Assembly: GCA_001899305.1 (NCBI GenBank)
Contig: MKWL01000002.1
Span: 1-64,000 of the forward strand
DNA from: Thiobacillus sp. 0-1251
GTDB taxonomy: Bacteria > Pseudomonadota > Gammaproteobacteria > Burkholderiales > Thiobacillaceae
Direction of reading: 5' to 3'
Length of the DNA stretch: 64,000 nt
The translations under genes and the position numbers were made by a program. Each line of letters begins with the position of its first letter. The stretch's first letter is position 1. The notes beneath the pieces are model-generated. The model ran no database searches, was not told the DNA's origin, and was given only the letters and a program-made list of their open reading frames with translations. Shown here one piece after another: positions 17,202-28,964 of this stretch.

Positions 17202-17549
17202 ATGAAGCTCTACGGTATTCCCAACTGCACGACGGTGAAAAAAGCACGCGCCTGGCTCGATGACCATGCGTGCGACGTCGTCTTCCACGATTTCAAGAAA
17301 CAGGGCGTGGACGCGGCCTGGCTGCGCAAGGTCGTCGCGCAGGTCGGCTGGCAGGCACTGGTGAATACGCGCGGCACGACCTGGCGCCAACTCACCGATA
17401 CGGAGAAGGCGGCGGTCATCGACGACGCCAGTGCGATCGCGCTGATGCAGGCCTACCCCAGCGTGATCAAGCGGCCGGTGCTGGAGCGAAACGGGAAATA
17501 CCATCTCGGCTTTGCCGAAGAACAATATCAAGCCTTGTTCGGAGAATGA
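17202..17549 (+). CDS. ArsC/Spx-family reductase-like protein (YffB type)
   Basis: The 115-residue product has the thioredoxin-like ArsC fold: MKLYGIPNCTTVKKARAWLD with a single N-terminal cysteine (Cys9), the VNTRGTTWRQL loop, and the SVIKRPVLERNGKYHLGF block. It matches the Spx/MgsR/YffB subfamily, whose members usually lack the full arsenate reductase triad. The gene sits six bases before dapE, as yffB does in E. coli. A role in thiol chemistry is plausible but not shown. Confidence 0.88.
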   Translation: MKLYGIPNCTTVKKARAWLDDHACDVVFHDFKKQGVDAAWLRKVVAQVGWQALVNTRGTTWRQLTDTEKAAVIDDASAIALMQAYPSVIKRPVLERNGKYHLGFAEEQYQALFGE

Positions 17550-18716
<1,167 letters not shown>

Positions 18717-18736
18717 CCCTGACCAGAACCCGCGCG

Positions 18737-19639
18737 ATGAAACACTTCGAAGACACCGAATCCCTGATCACCGTGCGCGACTGGCTACGCTTCGCCGTGT
18801 CGCGCTTCAACGAGGCCGAATTGTTTTTCGGCCATGGCACCGACAATGCCTTCGACGAGGCGGCCTATCTGATCCTGCATACCCTGCACCTGCCGCTCGA
18901 CCGGCTCGAACCCTTCCTCGATGCCAGCCTGACGCACGGCGAGTCCGAACAGGTGCAGGCGGTGATCGAGCGCCGGGTGCGCGAACGCCTGCCTGCCGCT
19001 TACCTTACGCACGAGGCCTGGCTGGGCGCGCACCGTTTCTATGTCGACGAGCGCGTGATCGTGCCCCGTTCCTTCATCGCCGAGTTGCTGCACGAACAGC
19101 TGGCGCCGTGGGTGGACAATCCGGACGAGGTGACGCGCGCACTTGACCTCTGCACCGGCTCTGGCTGTCTCGCCGTGCTCGCGGCGCTGGCCTTTCCGAA
19201 TGCCGAGGTCGACGCGGCCGATCTGTCGAAGGATGCGCTTGACGTCGCCGCAAAGAACGTCAGCGATTACGGTCTCGCGGACCGTATCGAGCTGATCGAG
19301 TCGGATCTGTTTGCGGCGCTGGACGGCCGGACCTATGACGTCATCGTCAGCAACCCGCCCTATGTGAACGCCGAATCGATTGCCGCGCTGCCGCCGGAAT
19401 ACCAGGCGGAACCCGCGCTGGCGCTGGGCTCGGGCGAGGACGGCCTGGATGCCACCCGGAAGATTCTGGCCGGCGCCCACGCCCACCTCAATCCCGGCGG
19501 CCTGCTGGTGGTCGAAATCGGCCACAACCGCGAGGCGCTCGAAGCCGCCTATCCTGCCCTGCCCTTCACCTGGCTCGACACCGAGAGCGGTGACCAGTAC
19601 GTGTTCATGCTGCGGCGCGAGGATCTCGCCGGCCGGTAA
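18737..19639 (+). CDS. prmB: Ribosomal protein L3 glutamine methyltransferase
   Basis: The 300-residue enzyme has the PrmB/HemK layout: a helical N-terminal domain (about 1-95), AYLTHEAWLGAHRFYVDERVIVPRSF, a Rossmann SAM site LDLCTGSGCLAVLAAL, and the glutamine-binding NPPY motif in VIVSNPPYVNAE. The N-terminal sequence and IVPRS place it with PrmB, which methylates a glutamine of ribosomal protein L3, rather than PrmC. It follows dapE closely. Confidence 0.93.
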   Translation: MKHFEDTESLITVRDWLRFAVSRFNEAELFFGHGTDNAFDEAAYLILHTLHLPLDRLEPFLDASLTHGESEQVQAVIERRVRERLPAAYLTHEAWLGAHRFYVDERVIVPRSFIAELLHEQLAPWVDNPDEVTRALDLCTGSGCLAVLAALAFPNAEVDAADLSKDALDVAAKNVSDYGLADRIELIESDLFAALDGRTYDVIVSNPPYVNAESIAALPPEYQAEPALALGSGEDGLDATRKILAGAHAHLNPGGLLVVEIGHNREALEAAYPALPFTWLDTESGDQYVFMLRREDLAGR

Positions 19640-19660
19640 TCAGGCCGATCCTGACGCGCG

Positions 19661-21889
19661 CTACCGGTCCAGCAGCGTGACCAGCTGGTCCGCCGCCTGC
19701 GGCCGGCTCATCAGATAGCCCTGACCGAATTCGCAACCGTTCTCGCGCAGGAAGTCATACTGCTGCGAGGTTTCGATGCCTTCGGCGATCACCTCCAGCC
19801 CGAGTCCTTTCGCCAAGGCCAGAATGGTCGTGACGATCTGGGTATCGCCCGCCTGGTCCGGGATTCGGCGGACGAACGACTGGTCGATCTTGAGCGCGTG
19901 AAACGGCAGCTGCTTGAGGTAGCTCAGACTGGAATAGCCGGTGCCGAAGTCGTCGAGCGAGAGACGCACGCCCATGCTGCGCAGTTTGTCGAGACTGCTG
20001 CGAACCTCGTCGTTCATGATCAGCATCACGTTCTCGGTAATCTCGAGTTCGAGGCACTCCGCAGCCAGGCCGGTACGCGCAAGTGCCTGGGCAACCGATT
20101 TCACCAGGCGCCCCCCTTCGAACTGCCGGGTCGAAACGTTCACGGCCAGCGTCAATTCGGCAGCCCTGCCCTGCTTCTGCCAGGCGTGCAGTTGAGCGCA
20201 GCCGGCCTCCAGCACCCATTCGCCGAGCTGGACGATCAGGCCGGTGTCTTCGGCGGCTGAAATGAATGCGCCGGGCGGCACCAGTCCCTGGTCCGGATCG
20301 TTCCAGCGCAGCAGCGCCTCGAGCCCGACGATGCGCCCGCTTTCCAGTTCCACGATCGGCTGGTAATGCAACAGGAATTCGTCGCGTTCCAGCGCCTGGC
20401 GCAGGCGGGTGTCGAGCGTCAGCCGCTCCACCACGCGCGCGGTCTGCTGCGCGTGATAGAACAGGAAGCGATTGCCGCCTTGTTCCTTCGCCTGATACAT
20501 GGCCGTGTCGGCATGCTTGAGCAGCGTTTCCACCGACGATGCGTCGTCGGGATACAGTGCAATGCCGATACTGGCGCTGCTGTATATCTGGGTGGCGCCG
20601 ATATCGATCGGCATGGCAAGACTGTTCAGCAGGCGGGTGGCGACCAGTTCGGCATCCGCCTGCACGTCGATATCGGATACGATCGCCACGAATTCATCGC
20701 CACCGAAACGGCTCAGATGATCGTGCGCGCGCAACACCGATTGCAGGCGCTGGGCGACCTGCTGCAGCAAGAGGTCACCTGCCCCATGACCGAGCCCGTC
20801 ATTGATGTTCTTCAACCGGTCGAGGTCGATGAACAACAGGGCCAGTCGCGCTTCGCTGCCTTGGAGGGCGGACAGCATTCTTTCGAGTGCGGTGCGGAAA
20901 CCTTCGCGGTTCGGCAGCTGCGTCAGCCCGTCGAAATAAGCCAGCTGGTTCAGGTGTTGCTGGGCCGTTTCACGCTGCTGGATTTCAGTCTGCAGCAGAT
21001 CGGCACGGCGCTGCAGCTCGCCCGTCTGCCGCTTGACCTGATAGCGCAGCAAGCCGACGATCGCCAACGCCAGGACGAACAAGCCTGCGATCGCAGCAAC
21101 GGCCCACGACAGCCAGCTGGGATAGCGCGTTTCAGGCGCGGCTTCGAGCCAACGCCGTAGCGACGCGTAATAGGCCGACCCGGGATCAGCCTTGAGCGCA
21201 GCCAGGTCCCGATCCAATGCATGCAGGAGGGCGGGATCAGCATGCTTCGGGGCGGCGTAATGGACGAAAATGGGATTGAATACGATGCCGGTCGCGACCA
21301 TGTCGTTGGGGTGGACATGCAGCGCCGCGAACACCCGGTTCACCGCGCCTGCATCAGCCCGGCGTTCGATGATCGCCCGCAACACATCCGCATAGGTATC
21401 CACGTAGACCGGCGTAAATCCCGCGTCGAACTGCTTCGCCAAATCGATCAGTGCCTGGCTGTGCGTGCTGCCCCGCATGAGCGCGACCCGCTTGCCCTTG
21501 AGATCGGGCAGCGACTCGATGCGGGACCGGATATGGCGGAACACCATGCCCCAGTTTCCGATGAGGCTCTGCTGGCTGAATTGGAAGCGCTTCGCACGTT
21601 CCTCGCTATAGGCAATTCCCACAAGCAGATCGATCTCGCCCTTGTCGAGGCGGGAAAGGAGATTGTCGAAGGAATCGGGAACGTAGGTGATCCGCCAGCC
21701 TTCCCGATCCGCCACCGCACGGATGACGTCGATCGCGATACCCTGGGGCGGCACACCGGGCGTTGCCGTGACGATGGGAGGATTGTCGGCCACGCCGACC
21801 CGGACAGGAATCCCGCCTTGCACGGCCATTGCCGGCGAGCCCGACAACAACCAGAACAGACAGGCCTGCAGAAGAATACGGAAAACCAC
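19661..21889 (-). CDS. Substrate-binding-domain GGDEF-EAL c-di-GMP protein
   Basis: The 742-residue protein has a signal/anchor (SPAMAVQ near residue 22) and a periplasmic family-3 solute-binding domain (GVADNPPIVTATPGVPPQGIAIDVI to about residue 255). A membrane helix at about 262-285, a coiled linker, a GGDEF domain with intact FGGDEF, and an EAL domain with intact LEALLRW follow. The solute-binding domain is expected to sense an amino-acid-like ligand. EAL residues later in the chain (LSLDDFGTGYSS, LKIDQSF, EGIET) are present, so phosphodiesterase activity is likely. It stands alone. Confidence 0.9.
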   Translation of the reverse strand: MVFRILLQACLFWLLSGSPAMAVQGGIPVRVGVADNPPIVTATPGVPPQGIAIDVIRAVADREGWRITYVPDSFDNLLSRLDKGEIDLLVGIAYSEERAKRFQFSQQSLIGNWGMVFRHIRSRIESLPDLKGKRVALMRGSTHSQALIDLAKQFDAGFTPVYVDTYADVLRAIIERRADAGAVNRVFAALHVHPNDMVATGIVFNPIFVHYAAPKHADPALLHALDRDLAALKADPGSAYYASLRRWLEAAPETRYPSWLSWAVAAIAGLFVLALAIVGLLRYQVKRQTGELQRRADLLQTEIQQRETAQQHLNQLAYFDGLTQLPNREGFRTALERMLSALQGSEARLALLFIDLDRLKNINDGLGHGAGDLLLQQVAQRLQSVLRAHDHLSRFGGDEFVAIVSDIDVQADAELVATRLLNSLAMPIDIGATQIYSSASIGIALYPDDASSVETLLKHADTAMYQAKEQGGNRFLFYHAQQTARVVERLTLDTRLRQALERDEFLLHYQPIVELESGRIVGLEALLRWNDPDQGLVPPGAFISAAEDTGLIVQLGEWVLEAGCAQLHAWQKQGRAAELTLAVNVSTRQFEGGRLVKSVAQALARTGLAAECLELEITENVMLIMNDEVRSSLDKLRSMGVRLSLDDFGTGYSSLSYLKQLPFHALKIDQSFVRRIPDQAGDTQIVTTILALAKGLGLEVIAEGIETSQQYDFLRENGCEFGQGYLMSRPQAADQLVTLLDR

Positions 21890-21985
21890 GCAAATAAATC
21901 CCTGTAGATCAAACCACGCCAGGTGCCCTGGCTGTTGCGGAGGTAGCCTAACCTAATATCCAGCCCGGTACTAAGCGCGAACCGG

Positions 21986-22443
21986 CTAGCGAGACGCGGT
22001 GGCCAAGTCGGCAGCAATGTGTCGGGCAAGTTGTCGTGCGGCTGCCTGGATGTCGTCGCCGGCCTCGCCGCCGGGGCAGGCAAGCGCGATTTCGATGCCA
22101 TACAGATCGAGCCGGGGCGGCAGGATACCGAACGCGCGCGCCAGCGACAGCGCGTCGAGCACGCCGAGCCCGTGGCTGGATAGACCCTGCGTGTAGCCCG
22201 GCCACGCATCCTGGTCGAAACGTTTGATGCGGCCAGGCCGATCGCCGCTTTGCATGGCGTCGACCAGGATGACCCAATCCGCCTGTTCCAGCAGGCCGAT
22301 CAGGCTGGCGCCGGGCCTGTCCAGCTTGTCGATGGCAAGTTCATGCTCGCTCTGGACACCGCAATCCGCCAAGGCATCCACGGTCAGCCAGCCGGCCTGG
22401 TCGTCGCCCGACGGCGAACCGATGCCGAGGATGCGGACCTTGC

Positions 22444-22447
<4 letters not shown>
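21986..22447 (-). CDS. [NiFe] hydrogenase maturation protease
   Basis: The 153-residue product starts VRILGIGSPSGDDQAGW and contains VILVDAMQSGDRPGRIKRF and SSHGLGVLDALSLAR, the three conserved blocks of the HyaD/HybD/HycI endopeptidase family. The Glu, Asp and His of these blocks normally bind nickel. It trims the C-terminal tail of the hydrogenase large subunit after metal insertion. Its ATG overlaps the hydA stop by four bases (ATGA), so it matures that subunit. Confidence 0.92.
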
Positions 22448-23734
<1,287 letters not shown>

Positions 23735-23742
<8 letters not shown>

Positions 23743-24538
23743 GCGCGCCCATCCTCAGTTTGTCGGCGGCTGCGAGAAACACCGGCGCCTGGCTGTTGAT
23801 CGACTGAAAACGCCGCACGATGGCCTCGGGCGTCAGCCCCAGATGGCCGAACTGCATGGCCAGCGCATCGGTGTTGGCATTTTCTGCCGGGCCATAGCAA
23901 CCATAACAGTCGCGGCCGAGACTGGGGCACAGCGCGCCGCAGCCCGCCCGCGTCACCGGCCCCATGCAGGCGATGCCGTGGCTCACCATCACGCAAGGGT
24001 AGCCCTGGCGCTTGCATTCGGTACACACCTTGTCGACGTTCTCGCGCGGCGCGACGCCGAGCAGGAGGGCATTGACCACCGCCAGCATCTGCGGTCCGCT
24101 GACCGGGCAGCCCCATAACTCGAAATCCACTTTCACATGGCTGGAAATCGGCGTCGAGCGTTCCAGGCTGGCGATCGCCTCGGGATGGCTGTAGATCTGC
24201 GCCACCCATTCCGCGCCCTTGGCCTGGTTGCGCAAACCCTGGATGCCGCCCGAGGTGGCACAGGCACCAATGGCGATCAGCAGACCGCTATGGGCACGGA
24301 TGCGCTGTATGCGTTCGAGATCTTCAGGCGTCGACACGCTGCCCTCGACGAACGCCACATCCACACCGGTATCCGGATCGAGCGGCCCCGCTTCGGCAAA
24401 GTGCACCAGATCGATCCGCTCGGCGAGCGTCAGCAGCGCCTCGCCGAGATTGAGGAAAGACAACTGGCAGCCGTCGCAGGAACTGAACTTGTGCACGGCC
24501 ACGCGCGGTTTGCTCGAGTGAGCGGTCTGCAGGCTCAT
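23735..24538 (-). CDS. hydD: Group 3b hydrogenase small (delta) subunit
   Basis: The 267-residue subunit binds the proximal iron-sulfur cluster with FSSCDGCQLSF, GACATSGG and LWGCPVSGPQ. A cysteine-rich C-terminal part (CTECKRQGYPC, then CGALCPSLGRDCYGCYGP) can hold further clusters. No Tat signal is present, as expected for cytosolic group 3 enzymes. The start at 24538 shares one base with the hydG stop. It passes electrons between the nickel site in HydA and the flavoprotein HydG. Confidence 0.92.
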
Positions 24539-25386
24539 CAGAACCCCTTGTGTGCGAGCAGGGCCTTGACCTCGCCCCAGTTGAAAACCGGGCCGTCGCG
24601 GCAAACGAACGCCCCTCCGAACTGGCAGTGGCCGCAGCGGCCGACCGCGCACTGCATGTTGCGTTCCATGCTGAGATACAGGCGCGACTCGGGCAGGCCG
24701 CGTGCCAGCAGGCTGTCGGCCGCCGCGCGCATCATGCCTTCCGGCCCGCACATCATGGCCACGGCACACTCCGGATCGAAGTTGGCCAGATTGAACAATT
24801 CCGTCACCCGCCCGACATGCCAGGGCCACAACGCGGCCCCCTCGCTGGCCGCCACCAACACCTGGGTATCCGGCAATTTCGCCCAGCGGTCGTATTGTTC
24901 GCGCCAGATCAGGTCTTCGGCATGCTTCACGCCCTGGATGATGACGAGCTTGCCGAAGCGTTCGCGCCGCCGCAGCACGTAATGAATCACCGACACGACC
25001 GGTGCGCAGCCGAGGCCGCCTGTCACGAGCACGACATCGCATCCGCCGACTTCCTGCAACGGCCAGCCGCGTCCGAACGGTCCGCGCAGTCCCACCCGAT
25101 CGCCCGGTTTGAGTGCGGCCAACCCCCGGGTGACGCGTCCCAGTGCACGGATGGTATGGCCGACGAGATCGCGCTCTTCCGGATCCGACATGATGGAAAT
25201 CGGGACTTCGCCGACGCCGTAGAGATACAGCATGTTGAACTGGCCGGGCGCAAAACGGTAGGCCGCCTGCGCGGCTGCATCATCGAGCCGCAACTGCAGC
25301 GTGAAGATGGTCGGCGACTCCTGGATGCGCGCCAGGACGGTGGCGGCATGCGGAGGGCCGGCATCGAGACGGTTCGACATGTTCAT
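24538..25386 (-). CDS. hydG: Hydrogenase flavoprotein (gamma) subunit, NAD(P)-linked
   Basis: The 282-residue subunit is a ferredoxin-reductase-type module: a flavin-binding barrel (FAPGQFNMLYLYGVGEVPISIMSD), a nucleotide-binding half (LVTGGLGCAPVVSVIHY and MMCGPEGMM), and a C-terminal [2Fe-2S] site CAVGRCGHCQFGGAFVC. This is the gamma subunit of sulfhydrogenases, which exchanges electrons with NAD(P)H. The ATG at 25386 overlaps the hydB stop (ATGA); a second ATG lies at 25380. Confidence 0.92.
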   Translation of the reverse strand: MNMSNRLDAGPPHAATVLARIQESPTIFTLQLRLDDAAAQAAYRFAPGQFNMLYLYGVGEVPISIMSDPEERDLVGHTIRALGRVTRGLAALKPGDRVGLRGPFGRGWPLQEVGGCDVVLVTGGLGCAPVVSVIHYVLRRRERFGKLVIIQGVKHAEDLIWREQYDRWAKLPDTQVLVAASEGAALWPWHVGRVTELFNLANFDPECAVAMMCGPEGMMRAAADSLLARGLPESRLYLSMERNMQCAVGRCGHCQFGGAFVCRDGPVFNWGEVKALLAHKGF

Positions 25387-26501
25387 GGCTGCCTCTCGGT
25401 GAGGGCGGCGACTTCCTCGGTCAGGTCGATGCCGACCGGACACCAGGCGATGCAGCGGCCGCAGCCGACACAGCCGCTGCGGCCGAACTGGTCATGCCAG
25501 GTGGCCAGCTTGTGGGTCAGCCACTGGCGATAGCGGCCACGGATGTCGGCCCGTACGTTGAAACCGTGTAAATGGCCGTGCGCCTCGACGAAGCAGGAAT
25601 CCCACATTCGCGCATGCTCGCTGGCCGCGCCGTCGAGCGCCGGGGTGTCGGCCTCGGCATGACAGAAACAGGTGGGACACACCGCCGTGCAATTGCCGCA
25701 GGCAAGGCAACGCGCCGCCACCTCGTCCCAGCGCGGATGTTCCAGCCGGCTCATCAGGCTGTCGCGCAGATGACGGCTCGGCAGGCCGCGGGTCTGGACG
25801 GCGGCGGCGGATACGCCCTGCTGGCGGGCCGCCTCGATCTGTTGCGGGGTGGCCAATGCCAGGTTCAGATCATCCAGCACCGCTTGTCCCTGCCCGCTGC
25901 CCGCCACGACGACAAAACCATCCGCCAATTCTGCCAACGCAAGATCGTAGCCGGCGGTCGGGGTGGGGCCATCGCCGGTCGACACGCAAAAACACGTCGA
26001 CGCCGGCTCGGCACATTGCACGGCGACCAGGAACAAGTTGTCGCGTCGCTGCGCATAATGCGCGTCGCGCCGGTCTTCGCGCAGGAAATGCGCATCCTGC
26101 AAGGCCAACGCCGCCAGGTCGCAAGCGCGCACGCCGATGATGGCTTGCCGGAGAAGCGGCGGGTGGTCGGCCGTAAACTGCAGCTTGCCCGCCTCGTCGC
26201 GTTCGACGCGCCACAGCGATTCCTTCGGTGCGAAGGTGTGCGGTTTGATGGCCTGGGGGCCGTTGGCCCAGGCGAAATAGCGGTTGAGAGGATCGGACGT
26301 GAGCCGATAGCGGCCGGGCGTTTGCTCGGCCTGTATCCCGCGCGGCAAGTCATCCGGCGGTTCGAGTTCGCGCATGACGATGGCACCCTCCTCCACCGTG
26401 GGTCCCAGGCATTGATAACCCCGCTCCCTGAGCCGGGCCAGCAGGGAAGGCAACTGCGCAAGCGGCAGAAATCCAGCACGGTCGGATTGGGAAGAAAGCA
26501 T
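25383..26501 (-). CDS. hydB: Hydrogenase iron-sulfur (beta) subunit
   Basis: The 372-residue subunit has two C-terminal [4Fe-4S] motifs, CLACGNCTAVCPTCFC and CVGCGRCIAWCP. Its N-terminal part (APKESLWRVERDEAG, IIGVRACDLAALALQD) is typical of the sulfhydrogenase beta/anaerobic sulfite reductase A family. In P. furiosus-type enzymes this subunit, with gamma, is linked to sulfur reduction. The ATG at 26501 follows GGAGG at about 26512-26516. First gene of the operon hydBGDA-protease. Confidence 0.92.
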   Translation of the reverse strand: MLSSQSDRAGFLPLAQLPSLLARLRERGYQCLGPTVEEGAIVMRELEPPDDLPRGIQAEQTPGRYRLTSDPLNRYFAWANGPQAIKPHTFAPKESLWRVERDEAGKLQFTADHPPLLRQAIIGVRACDLAALALQDAHFLREDRRDAHYAQRRDNLFLVAVQCAEPASTCFCVSTGDGPTPTAGYDLALAELADGFVVVAGSGQGQAVLDDLNLALATPQQIEAARQQGVSAAAVQTRGLPSRHLRDSLMSRLEHPRWDEVAARCLACGNCTAVCPTCFCHAEADTPALDGAASEHARMWDSCFVEAHGHLHGFNVRADIRGRYRQWLTHKLATWHDQFGRSGCVGCGRCIAWCPVGIDLTEEVAALTERQP

Positions 26502-26518
26502 GGGCCGGACGCCTCCGC

Positions 26519-26584
26519 TTGGTTTTTTACATTGGTTTTTTACAGTGTATGCATAAAATCGCAGGCAGAACAAATAGTGTATGC
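26519..26584 (-). promoter_or_regulatory. Direct repeats upstream of the hydrogenase operon
   Basis: TTGGTTTTTTACA occurs twice in tandem (26519-26531, 26532-26544). AGTGTATGC occurs twice, at 26544-26552 and 26576-26584, 32 bases apart, about three helical turns. They lie between hydB and the divergent membrane-protein gene and are good candidates for regulator binding. I do not recognise an FNR box (TTGATN4ATCAA). Confidence 0.5.
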
Positions 26585-26673
26585 CACTGCGACAGCGTCA
26601 CGAGCCGGAAAGGCCGTCATGCAGCGTTCGTTATAATGCGCCATTTACGCAGTAATGAATGAAGGAGTGAGTC

Positions 26674-27339
26674 ATGCAGCAACAACTCGATGTATTCGTT
26701 TCGTCCCTGACGTCTTTCTGGACGCAACTGGCTGCGTTTGTCCCGCAGTTGTTGGCAGCCCTGCTGCTTCTATTCATCGGCTGGCTGTTTGCGAATCTGG
26801 TTCGAACCGGCGTCACCAAGCTGCTCGATGTATTGCATTTCGATAGCCTGGCCGAGAAAACCGGCATAGAAGCCTTCCTCAAGCAAGGCAATCTCGAACT
26901 GAGCCTGTCACGCCTGCTGGCCAAGCTGGCCTACTGGGTTGTCATTTTCATCGTCGTCGTGACCGTGGCCAACAGTCTCGGCCTGCATATCGTGGCCGAT
27001 CTGTTCAACAAGATCGTGCTTTACATCCCCAATATCATCGTCGCCATCCTGGTCCTGGTGTTCGGCGTACTGGTGGCGCGTTTCATCAACCGCATGGTGT
27101 TCGCCTACCTCAACAACATCGGCGTGCAGGGCGCGCTCACCATCAGCACGCTGTCGGAATATGCGGTCATTATCTTCGTGGTGTTCGTGGCGCTCGAACA
27201 GCTCCAGATCGGCACCAGCCTCCTCACTGCGGCGTTCCAGATCGGCTTCGGCGCGGTCGGGCTGGCGTTTGCGCTGGCGTTCGGCCTGGGCGGCCGCGAA
27301 TGGGCCGCAGGCGTGATCAAGAAAATGACCGAGAAGTAA
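26674..27339 (+). CDS. MscS-related small membrane protein (TM-helix repeat)
   Basis: The 221-residue protein has four to five hydrophobic helices, including LAALLLLFIGWLFANLVRTG and IIVAILVLVFGVLVARFINRMV. These are TM-helix repeats as found in front of mechanosensitive channel domains. It ends with GFGAVGLAFALAFGLGGREWAAG, which resembles the pore helix of MscS. It lacks the large cytosolic MscS vestibule. Likely an inner-membrane channel-like protein of unknown gating. It is divergent from the hydrogenase operon. Confidence 0.78.
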   Translation: MQQQLDVFVSSLTSFWTQLAAFVPQLLAALLLLFIGWLFANLVRTGVTKLLDVLHFDSLAEKTGIEAFLKQGNLELSLSRLLAKLAYWVVIFIVVVTVANSLGLHIVADLFNKIVLYIPNIIVAILVLVFGVLVARFINRMVFAYLNNIGVQGALTISTLSEYAVIIFVVFVALEQLQIGTSLLTAAFQIGFGAVGLAFALAFGLGGREWAAGVIKKMTEK

Positions 27340-27345
27340 GACGAG

Positions 27346-27370
27346 GCCAGGCGGGCCATGCCCGCCTGGC
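27346..27370. terminator. Hairpin between convergent genes
   Basis: GCCAGGCGGGC (27346-27356) and GCCCGCCTGGC (27360-27370) form a perfect 11-bp stem with a three-base loop. It lies seven bases after the membrane-protein stop and just before the convergent rluB stop, so it could end transcription from both sides, although no T run follows. Confidence 0.55.
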
Positions 27371-27378
27371 TACAGGAT

Positions 27379-28269
27379 TCAGCGAATCCGCGGCTTGCGG
27401 GTGTGCTTGTCGGGCACCCCGCGCGTCTGCCGCCGCGGGCTGGGGGCCATTCCGGCCCATTCCATCACCCGCGCAACCAGATCGTCGTCGAGTTCCATCT
27501 TCTGCCCGCGCCGCAACTGCGGCGGCAGCGCGATCGGGCCGAAACGGATGCGCGTGAGGCGCGACACCGTCAGGCCGAAATGCTCGAATAGCCGCCGCAC
27601 CTCGCGCTTGCGGCCTTCCTTGATCACCACGCGATACCATTTGTTGGCGCCCTCGCCGCCGGCGGCGAAGCAGCTTTGCAGCTGCGCCGGGCCGTCGTCG
27701 AGCTCCACCCCGGCGAGCAGCTGCGCGATCATGTCCTCGGTCAGTTCACCCAGCACCCGCACCGCGTATTCGCGCTCGACTTCGAAGCGCGGGTGCATCA
27801 ACTGGTTGGCGAGTTCGCCCGAGGTGGTGAAGACCATCAGGCCGTCGGTGTTGTAGTCCAGCCGGCCGATGGAAATCCACTTGGCGCCGCGCAACTTGGG
27901 CAGCGCATCAAATACCGTGGCGCGGCCCTTGGGATCGTCGCGGGTGACGATCTCGCCTTCCGACTTGTGATAGATCAGGATGCGGGTGCGCTTTTCATCA
28001 AAGCGCAGGTAGACGCGACGGCCGCTGACCTTGACGATGTCGCGCGGCCCGACCTTACTGCCGATGGTGGCGGTCTCGCCGTTGACCTGCACGCGGCCCT
28101 CGGCGATCCATTCCTCCATCTCGCGGCGCGAGCCGAGGCCGGCCGAGGCCAGCGCCTTCTGCAGGCGCTCGCTCGGGGCTTCGGGTGCAATCGCCTGCTG
28201 CAGGCGGCTCGCCGCGCGCCCCATGGGGGCGGTGGGCGAACGGCGGATGGGGGATGCGGGGCGGGCCAT
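27379..28269 (-). CDS. rluB: 23S rRNA pseudouridine synthase RluB
   Basis: The 296-residue protein has an S4 RNA-binding domain (SERLQKALASAGLGSRREMEEWIAEGRVQVNG) and a pseudouridine synthase core with the catalytic-Asp motif GRLDYNTDGLMVFT. KEGRKREVRRLFEHFGLTVSRLTRIRFGP matches the RluB/RluE/RsuA family. RluB isomerises U2605 of 23S rRNA (E. coli numbering). The C-terminal tail is short and basic. It is downstream of scpAB, a common betaproteobacterial arrangement. Confidence 0.9.
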   Translation of the reverse strand: MARPASPIRRSPTAPMGRAASRLQQAIAPEAPSERLQKALASAGLGSRREMEEWIAEGRVQVNGETATIGSKVGPRDIVKVSGRRVYLRFDEKRTRILIYHKSEGEIVTRDDPKGRATVFDALPKLRGAKWISIGRLDYNTDGLMVFTTSGELANQLMHPRFEVEREYAVRVLGELTEDMIAQLLAGVELDDGPAQLQSCFAAGGEGANKWYRVVIKEGRKREVRRLFEHFGLTVSRLTRIRFGPIALPPQLRRGQKMELDDDLVARVMEWAGMAPSPRRQTRGVPDKHTRKPRIR

Positions 28270-28271
28270 AT

Positions 28272-28964
28272 TCAGGAAATCTCGGTAACTGCGCTATCCG
28301 ACGCCGTGCTGGCGCGGGCGGTTTCGATCACCGCGCCAAACGTCGGGGGGACGTCATTGTCCGCCAATTCCTCGCGCAATTCAGGAATTAATGCGGTTTC
28401 GTCCGGGGTGACCAGATTGCCGAGCTCTTCCAGCGGCGGCAATTCGGACAGCGTGCGCAGCCCGAGATCGCTGAGGAAATGGCCGGTGGTGCCGAACAGC
28501 GCCGGGCGTCCCGGCACGTCGCGATGGCCGATCGCCTCGATCCAGCCGCGCTCCTCCAGCGTCTTGATGATGTTGGGATTGACCGACACGCCGCGGATGT
28601 CCTCGATGTCGCCGCGCGTCACCGGCTGGCGGTAGGCGATGATGGCGAGCGTTTCCAGCACCGCGCGCGAGTAGCGCGGCGGCTTCTCGTTCTTCAGCCG
28701 CGACAGCCAGGGCTGCATTTCGGCACGCGTCTGGAAGCGCCAGCCGTCCGCAACCTGGATCAGCTCGACGCCGCGGCCGTGCCACTGCGCGCGCAGTTCG
28801 TCGAGCGCGCGGCGCAGCACATCGTTGGACAGGCCTGGATTCGATTCTTCCTGTTCGAACATGCGCCTGAGCTCGGCCAACGTCAGCGGCTCGACCGCCG
28901 CCAGCAGTGCCGCTTCCAGCACGACCTTCAGATCATCGGGATTGTCACTCGGTTGCAGATTCAT
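28272..28964 (-). CDS. scpB: Condensin accessory protein ScpB
   Basis: The 230-residue protein has two winged-helix domains, with [23 protein letters not shown] near the start. The strongly conserved core is [28 protein letters not shown], followed by [21 protein letters not shown]. ScpB dimers join ScpA and SMC (or an equivalent) in chromosome organisation. It overlaps scpA by 20 bases and ends two bases before rluB starts. Confidence 0.94.
   Translation of the reverse strand: MNLQPSDNPDDLKVVLEAALLAAVEPLTLAELRRMFEQEESNPGLSNDVLRRALDELRAQWHGRGVELIQVADGWRFQTRAEMQPWLSRLKNEKPPRYSRAVLETLAIIAYRQPVTRGDIEDIRGVSVNPNIIKTLEERGWIEAIGHRDVPGRPALFGTTGHFLSDLGLRTLSELPPLEELGNLVTPDETALIPELREELADNDVPPTFGAVIETARASTASDSAVTEIS

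Noticed and set aside
26521-26673. FNR/ANR box for the hydrogenase operon
   Set aside because: No TTGAT-N4-ATCAA-like dyad is present; only direct repeats are seen.
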